Origin: an uncultured Verrucomicrobiales bacterium
GTDB taxonomy: Bacteria; Verrucomicrobiota; Verrucomicrobiia; Verrucomicrobiales; Akkermansiaceae
DNA length: 11,938 bases
Direction: 5' to 3'
Assembly (NCBI GenBank): GCA_937969125.1
Contig: CALBVA010000162.1
Coordinates: 1 to 11,938 of the forward strand
Shown here: positions 7,259 through 11,938 of the stretch, in pieces
How the letters are laid out: each line of letters opens with the position of its first letter
Numbering within the stretch: the stretch's first letter is position 1
The notes under the pieces: generated by a model
Told to the model about the DNA's origin: nothing
The model's input: only the letters and a program-made list of their open reading frames with translations
Database searches by the model: none
Program-made: the position numbers and the translations under genes

Positions 7259-7888
7259 ATGTGTTCCCTAAGATCGATTGCATTCGCAATCCTGGCCATC
7301 GTTCCCGTCTTTCTCTCCAGCTGCGGCTCCTCCATCGACAGCAATAACCAAATGGTGGTGAGCGTCCGGGACCAAAAGATGCTCCTCGTCCGGGATGGCA
7401 AGCCCGTCAAAGCCTACCCAGTCTCTACCTCAAAATTCGGATTAGGCAGCCGCCGCGGCAGCCGCCACACCCCACTCGGGAACCACGTCATCGCCAAAAA
7501 AATTGGTGGTGGAGCACCTGTGGGAGCCGTCTTCAAGAGCCGCCGCCGCACTGGTGAAGTCATTCGCCCAAACTCCCCAGGACGTGACCCAATCGTGACC
7601 CGCATCCTGTGGCTCAGCGGTCGCGACAGCCATAACAGCAACACCTTCGGTCGCTGCGTGTATATCCACGGGACACCCGCCGAGCGCAAGATCGGCCGTC
7701 CTGCATCCTTCGGCTGCATTCGGATGAAGTCACGCCACGTCATCGATCTCTACAAGCGCGTCGGTGTCGGAGCAAAGGTTCGCATTATCCGTGGCTCACT
7801 CGCCACGACCCGCGCCGGGCGCAAGTATTATGCCCGCCGTGGTGGACGTGCCCGCTATCGAGACACTGCCAATGCCACCCGCTTCTAG
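7259..7888 (+). CDS. L,D-transpeptidase (YkuD domain) lipoprotein
   Basis: This 209-residue protein is predicted to form 3-3 peptidoglycan crosslinks or attach proteins to peptidoglycan, acting from a lipid anchor in the cell envelope. The N-terminus is a lipoprotein signal: hydrophobic residues 7-19 and a lipobox, LSSC, ending at C22. The YkuD catalytic domain spans about 31-178. It has HGTP at 137-140, then IGRPASFGCIRM at 145-156 with catalytic C153 and R155, the usual S/H-x-G-C-h-R arrangement. Residues 178-209 form a short tail with 10 Lys/Arg and one acidic residue, which could contact anionic envelope polymers (inference). It starts 34 bases after the glycosyltransferase stop and 51 bases before glnD, on the same strand, with no terminator visible. 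The ATG has a pyrimidine-rich leader and no Shine-Dalgarno sequence. The family is very secure; whether it crosslinks peptidoglycan or anchors a protein is not. Confidence 0.94.
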   Translation: MCSLRSIAFAILAIVPVFLSSCGSSIDSNNQMVVSVRDQKMLLVRDGKPVKAYPVSTSKFGLGSRRGSRHTPLGNHVIAKKIGGGAPVGAVFKSRRRTGEVIRPNSPGRDPIVTRILWLSGRDSHNSNTFGRCVYIHGTPAERKIGRPASFGCIRMKSRHVIDLYKRVGVGAKVRIIRGSLATTRAGRKYYARRGGRARYRDTANATRF

Positions 7889-7939
7889 GAAGGGCCTGTA
7901 GTCATTGCAATCGCCGTGACCTTCACATAAACCCTCTGC

Positions 7940-10648
7940 GTGTTACTCGATCTCGATCCCGCAGAACTTCGCGAGCTGTCTCCCCCGGAGCGGCTCGCTT
8001 TTTTGAAAGCCCGTATCGCGGAAGCGAACGAAGAACTTCACGGTCGACACCTCGCTGGAGAAGCCGGGATGAAGCATGCCGCTTCACGCTCCGCAATGGT
8101 CGATGAACTCCTCATCGCCCTTTACGAAACCCTCGTTCCCGAACCCGAGGATCCGCCAAATCTCGCGCTCGTCGCCAATGGTGGATACGGGCGCGGATTG
8201 ATGAACCCCGGATCAGATGTCGATCTCCTTTTTCTTACCACGACTTCCGCAAACAAGGTCTCCGGATCCGTGGAAACAATCATTCAGGGAGTGCAATTTG
8301 TTCTCTGGGATTTGGGGTTCAAATTTCTCCCCTCTACCCGCACCGTCTCCGAGTGTCTCCAGGAGGCCAAAAGCGAGCCTCAATCCCGCACTGCCCTTTT
8401 CGATTCACGGCTCGTCATCGGCGATGAGAAACTCTTCCGCAACCTCCGCGAACGATTCAGAAAGGACTGCATCGAGAAAGACAAGAAAGCCTTCTTTGAG
8501 GAGCGCAGCCTCGATATCAAAACCCGCCACGCCAAATGGTCCCACACTGTCTTCCTTCAGGAACCGAATATTAAAGAGAGTCCCGGCACCCTGCGCGATT
8601 ATCATAATCTCGACTGGATCATCGACGCCGAAGCAGGCACCCGCTCCATGACCAAGCTTGTCGCGAGACGCATTCTCAGCCGTCTCGCGCGGCGGGAGCT
8701 GAAGGACGCCTTCAACTTCATGCACCGCGTTCGAAATGCCCTGCACTACCACGATAAGGGGAATGACATCCTCACCCTGCGCTTCCAGGGCGTGCTGGCG
8801 GACGAGTTCGGCTACCCCGAAAAATCCATTCTGCGCCGAATCGAATCATTCATGCGGGACTACTACACACACGCACGACACGTCCACAATCACACCCGCT
8901 CGGTCTTCGAAATCTTCGAGCTACAGCGAGAGGAACCGGCGAGCCACGGCCTGCGCTCACGCCTCACCTTTGGCCTCATAAAAAAGAAGCCTAAAACCCT
9001 CGATGACTACACCATCCGGAACGGCCGTCTCTTTCCCAAGCGGAAAGAAATCTTCGAAGAAAACCCCAACCGCCTCATCCGCCTTTTCCTCTATTGTCAG
9101 CAATATCAAGTCAGCCCCTCCCCTCCCCTGAGAAAGCTCATCAAGGCACATTGGGACTCTATTGATAAATCCTTCCGCGCACGCGAGGAGAACCGCCAAA
9201 CCTTCCGGGAAATCCTGGAGAAAAAGGGCGATGTTGCCCGCATCCTGCGCCTCATGCATCGGTCAGGAGTTTTGGGACGCTACCTGCCGGAATTTGGTGC
9301 ACTGGACTGCTTGGTGCAGCACGAATTCTTCCATCGGTACACTGCGGACGAGCATACTCTACGCTGTATCGATCAGCTCGACGCCCTCGTCGAAAACGAA
9401 GAAGGAAACCGGCAGATCTACCGCGACCTCTTCCTGAAACACCCTGATCCCTACGCGCTCTACATCGCACTCATCCTTCACGATACCGGTCGCGCCGAAA
9501 ATGTTAGAGAGCACATTGACGGATCTGCAATCCTGGCTGCCCGGCTCTGCAAACGCCTCCGTATCACCGGCGGTCGACGCTCTCTCATCATGTTTCTCGT
9601 CGATCACCACCTCACCCTGTGGCGCTTCGCGACGAAGAAGAACATCGATGATCCGGAAGTCATTGCAGAATTCGCCGGCCTTATGCAGGACCGGCACCGG
9701 CTCGATGCCCTCCTCCTCTTCACCTTCGCTGACTCTAACGGCACCAATGAGGAGGCATGGTCGCCATGGAAGGAAACCCTCATCCTACAGCTCTACCGGA
9801 ACACCCGCGAATATCTTCTGGAAGGCAATACCACCGGAAAGGAGGAATTGGCCGCCGAGCATCATGAAATCCTCACTGAGATCAAAGGTGGTCTCAACGA
9901 GAAATACCATGAGCTCTTCGAGGATCACTCCCGTATGATGCCCAAGCGCTATTTCCGCTATCGGAGCAAGCGAAGCATCGGCAAGCACATCGTCGCTCTC
10001 TGGCAGTATATCGACCGGCGCGAACGCCGACCCGATACCCCGTTCGAGTGCGCAGTTCAATGGATAGAACACCCGAAATTCGGCTACAGTGAACTCATTA
10101 TCGCCAGTCACGACAGCCCACGGCTGCTGGAGAAAATCTGCTGCGTTCTCGCCTCCCATGAAATGAGCATCCTCTCGGCCGATGTCTATACCCGTCCCGA
10201 TGGCATCGTGCTGGATCTCTTTCGCATCTGCACCGCCGACCTAAAGGCCCTCGGAGACGTCGCGAAGCAAAAGGCAATCGTGAAGTCGCTCTACACCATC
10301 AGCGAGACCGAGGACTACGACCCCGCAGAGTATCTTAAAAAGAAGGTCAACTTCCTAAATCCAGAAACCGAGCAAGTCGTCCAGTTCCCAGTCCGGGCCT
10401 GGCTTAGCAACGATCTCGATCCGCACTATACCGTCATTGAGTTGCAAGCCCTCGACCGCATCGGCCTCCTCCACGACGTCCTGAAAACCGTCAACGATCA
10501 CGGACTACGCACCGTCCATTCGCGCATCTGTACCGAAAAAGGAGCAGCTCTGGACTCCATCTACGTCAGCACCCCGGAAGGCGGAAAAATGACCGACGAA
10601 GCCGCAATGGAAAAGCTGGAAAGCGACCTGCGCAGGCTGCTTTATTAG
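7940..10648 (+). CDS. glnD: [Protein-PII] uridylyltransferase / uridylyl-removing enzyme
   Basis: GlnD senses glutamine. When nitrogen is short it uridylylates the PII protein (GlnB/GlnK); when glutamine is high it removes UMP. It acts in the cytosol. The 902 residues show the full GlnD order. The nucleotidyltransferase motif is GGYGRGLMNPGSDVD at 81-95 (GGYGR, then D93 and D95), with the GlnD-type EPNIKESPGTLRDYHNL near 211-227. An HD hydrolase domain spans about 450-580, with H472 in YTADEHTL, HD at 514-515 and HH at 556-557. Two ACT domains follow, at about 715-790 and 830-902. Length matches the family. The start is GTG 7940: it is the first start codon after an in-frame TAA at 7928-7930, and the next ATG is residue 44. 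No Shine-Dalgarno sequence is seen. No PII, ammonium transporter or glutamine synthetase gene is in the window. All catalytic residues appear present, so both activities are expected. Confidence 0.95.
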   Translation: MLLDLDPAELRELSPPERLAFLKARIAEANEELHGRHLAGEAGMKHAASRSAMVDELLIALYETLVPEPEDPPNLALVANGGYGRGLMNPGSDVDLLFLTTTSANKVSGSVETIIQGVQFVLWDLGFKFLPSTRTVSECLQEAKSEPQSRTALFDSRLVIGDEKLFRNLRERFRKDCIEKDKKAFFEERSLDIKTRHAKWSHTVFLQEPNIKESPGTLRDYHNLDWIIDAEAGTRSMTKLVARRILSRLARRELKDAFNFMHRVRNALHYHDKGNDILTLRFQGVLADEFGYPEKSILRRIESFMRDYYTHARHVHNHTRSVFEIFELQREEPASHGLRSRLTFGLIKKKPKTLDDYTIRNGRLFPKRKEIFEENPNRLIRLFLYCQQYQVSPSPPLRKLIKAHWDSIDKSFRAREENRQTFREILEKKGDVARILRLMHRSGVLGRYLPEFGALDCLVQHEFFHRYTADEHTLRCIDQLDALVENEEGNRQIYRDLFLKHPDPYALYIALILHDTGRAENVREHIDGSAILAARLCKRLRITGGRRSLIMFLVDHHLTLWRFATKKNIDDPEVIAEFAGLMQDRHRLDALLLFTFADSNGTNEEAWSPWKETLILQLYRNTREYLLEGNTTGKEELAAEHHEILTEIKGGLNEKYHELFEDHSRMMPKRYFRYRSKRSIGKHIVALWQYIDRRERRPDTPFECAVQWIEHPKFGYSELIIASHDSPRLLEKICCVLASHEMSILSADVYTRPDGIVLDLFRICTADLKALGDVAKQKAIVKSLYTISETEDYDPAEYLKKKVNFLNPETEQVVQFPVRAWLSNDLDPHYTVIELQALDRIGLLHDVLKTVNDHGLRTVHSRICTEKGAALDSIYVSTPEGGKMTDEAAMEKLESDLRRLLY

Positions 10649-10728
10649 GAGATGAAAAAGAGCGACATGGAGTCCCTGCTATCGTCTTCTACCGGGGAGC
10701 TTCACACACGTCCCAGCCAGCCTTTGGA
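10649..10728. other. Convergent spacer between glnD and pepP
   Basis: These 80 bases lie between two converging stop codons, where a bidirectional terminator would be expected. I see no stable hairpin with a T-run on either strand, only a weak GGGGA/TCCC pairing at about 10694-10714. Termination may be Rho-dependent, or read-through may produce overlapping antisense transcripts. Confidence 0.45.
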
Positions 10729-11938
10729 TCAAGCCATCGCCGCCTCGATCTCTTCAATGGTGGTAGGGAAATTTTCGAAGAGGTCGATGTTTTCCTCTTC
10801 GCCAATGACGACGTTATTTTCGATACGGATCCCCAGGTCCTCGTCAGGGATGTAGATTCCGGGCTCGATGGTGAAGACCATTCCGACTTCAACCGCTTGG
10901 TTGAAGGGGCTGACATCGTGAACGTCCAATCCGAGGTGATGGGAGGTTCCGTGCATGAAGTATTTCTTCACGAGTTTCTTTTCCTCGTCCTGCTTCTTAG
11001 CCTCTTCAGCATCGATCAGGCCGAGATCAATGAGCTCCTTTTCCATAATTTCGAGGACCTGTTTCTGGTAGTCCAAAGGCTTGATCCCAGGACGAAGGAT
11101 TGCATTGGCCTCTCTCATCACGCGAAGGACCGCATTGTAAACATCGGTCTGACGTTCGGTAAATTTGCCGTTCACGGGCACAGTGCGGGTCATGTCGGCA
11201 TTCCAATTTCCATATTCCGCGCCGACATCCATGAGGACTAGATCCCCATCCTCGCAAACCTTCGAGTTCTCAACGTAGTGCAGGACGCAGGCACTGGCCC
11301 CGGAGCCAATGATGGGGCTGTAGGCAAATCCACGCGAGCGGTTACGGACGAACTCATGAAGATACTCAGCCTCGACTTCCCACTCCCCCACTCCGGGTCG
11401 CAGGAATTTCAGCACCCGACGAAATCCAGCCTCGGTGATATCAACCGCTTTCTGAAGAAAACGAATCTCCTCAATATCTTTCACAGTCCGCAGCTCATTC
11501 ATCAGCGGAGCCACCCGCTCATAGCGGTGAAGCGGGTAGCGGGTCATGCACTCGGTGATGAAGCGCCTGTTCCGTGTTTCCACGATCGTATCAGCGCGAA
11601 GATGCTCATTGGTGTGAAGATAAATATGCTCCACCTGAGGAGCGAGACGATGAAGGGTCGATTCAAAGGCATCACTCCACTTCACTGATTTGATTCCTGA
11701 AACTTCGCTAGCCTGGTCCTGAGTCAACTTAGCCCCCTCCCAGACTGCAATGAGATCAGAGGTCTCACGGACGAAAAGAATCTCGCAATCGCTCTCTACC
11801 TGCGCGTCAGGGAAGAGAATGATCACCGTTTCCTCCTGATCGACCCCGGTCAGATAAAAGAGGTCGTTATTCTGGCGAAAGGGAATCGTCCCGTCAGCAT
11901 TAGTGGGAAGAATGTCATTGGCGTGAATAATAACGAGG
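10729..11938 (-). CDS. pepP: Xaa-Pro aminopeptidase, M24B family (5' end outside window)
   Basis: This cytosolic dinuclear-metal peptidase removes the N-terminal residue from peptides with proline second. The visible 402 codons are open to the right edge, so the true start lies outside; the family is usually about 440 residues. The N-terminal domain is visible from its early part: PFRQNNDLFYLTGVDQEE is the typical first motif. In the catalytic pita-bread domain all five metal ligands are present: D in MDVGAEYG (codon 11229-11227), D in NADMTRT (11196-11194, 11 residues later), H in HGTSHHLGLDVHD (10941-10939), E in TIEPGIY (10866-10864) and E in RIENNV (10821-10819). The stop is TGA at 10731-10729. 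An internal GTG at 11826-11824 is not the start, because family sequence continues upstream of it. The gene converges on glnD with no obvious functional tie. M24B membership is secure; prolidase is less likely given the N-terminal domain. Confidence 0.94.
   Translation of the reverse strand, partial: LVIIHANDILPTNADGTIPFRQNNDLFYLTGVDQEETVIILFPDAQVESDCEILFVRETSDLIAVWEGAKLTQDQASEVSGIKSVKWSDAFESTLHRLAPQVEHIYLHTNEHLRADTIVETRNRRFITECMTRYPLHRYERVAPLMNELRTVKDIEEIRFLQKAVDITEAGFRRVLKFLRPGVGEWEVEAEYLHEFVRNRSRGFAYSPIIGSGASACVLHYVENSKVCEDGDLVLMDVGAEYGNWNADMTRTVPVNGKFTERQTDVYNAVLRVMREANAILRPGIKPLDYQKQVLEIMEKELIDLGLIDAEEAKKQDEEKKLVKKYFMHGTSHHLGLDVHDVSPFNQAVEVGMVFTIEPGIYIPDEDLGIRIENNVVIGEEENIDLFENFPTTIEEIEAAMA

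Noticed and set aside
10652..10855. Small plus-strand open frame after glnD
   Set aside because: Most of it is antisense to the conserved C-terminal end of the aminopeptidase, and its Ser-rich translation shows no domain.
11824..11826. GTG as the start of the Xaa-Pro aminopeptidase
   Set aside because: The frame stays open to the right edge, and the residues upstream (PFRQNNDLFYLTGVDQEE) are typical PepP N-terminal sequence, so the real start is outside the window.

Overview
This looks like ordinary chromosomal DNA from a moderately GC-rich, Gram-negative-type bacterium. The overall style of SMC, GlnD, the lipoprotein L,D-transpeptidase and the cellulose-synthase-like glycosyltransferase suggests Verrucomicrobiota, perhaps an Opitutae/Puniceicoccales relative. 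That is an impression from protein style, not a computed placement. I see no rRNA, tRNA, insertion sequence, phage gene or CRISPR array.

Layout: (1) 1-3153, minus strand: smc, running off the left edge, so the end of its C-terminal ATPase head is missing. (2) 3154-3314: short spacer with a minus-strand rho-independent terminator, a near-palindrome and a weak candidate smc promoter. (3) 3315-4070, minus: an unrecognised single-pass membrane protein with a coiled coil and an acidic tail. (4) 4071-4143: spacer with a bulged stem-loop directly before that gene's start. (5) 4144-5512, minus: overlapping SMP-30/gluconolactonase-family and GNAT acetyltransferase genes, a two-gene unit. (6) 5513-5727: divergent intergenic region with a perfect 12-bp palindrome. 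(7) 5728-10648, plus: CslA/CesA-like family 2 glycosyltransferase, YkuD L,D-transpeptidase lipoprotein and glnD, tightly spaced with no terminator visible between them. (8) 10729-11938, minus: an Xaa-Pro aminopeptidase (PepP type), convergent with glnD and cut by the right edge.

The genes serve different housekeeping roles: chromosome condensation and segregation (SMC), envelope polysaccharide and peptidoglycan crosslinking (glycosyltransferase plus L,D-transpeptidase), nitrogen signalling through PII (GlnD), peptide turnover (PepP) and a small sugar-lactone-type hydrolase unit. I found no convincing new multi-gene system. The points most worth a second look are the unknown membrane protein upstream of smc with its leader stem-loop, the absence of a clear Shine-Dalgarno sequence at all seven starts seen, and the palindromes in the two promoter-bearing spacers.
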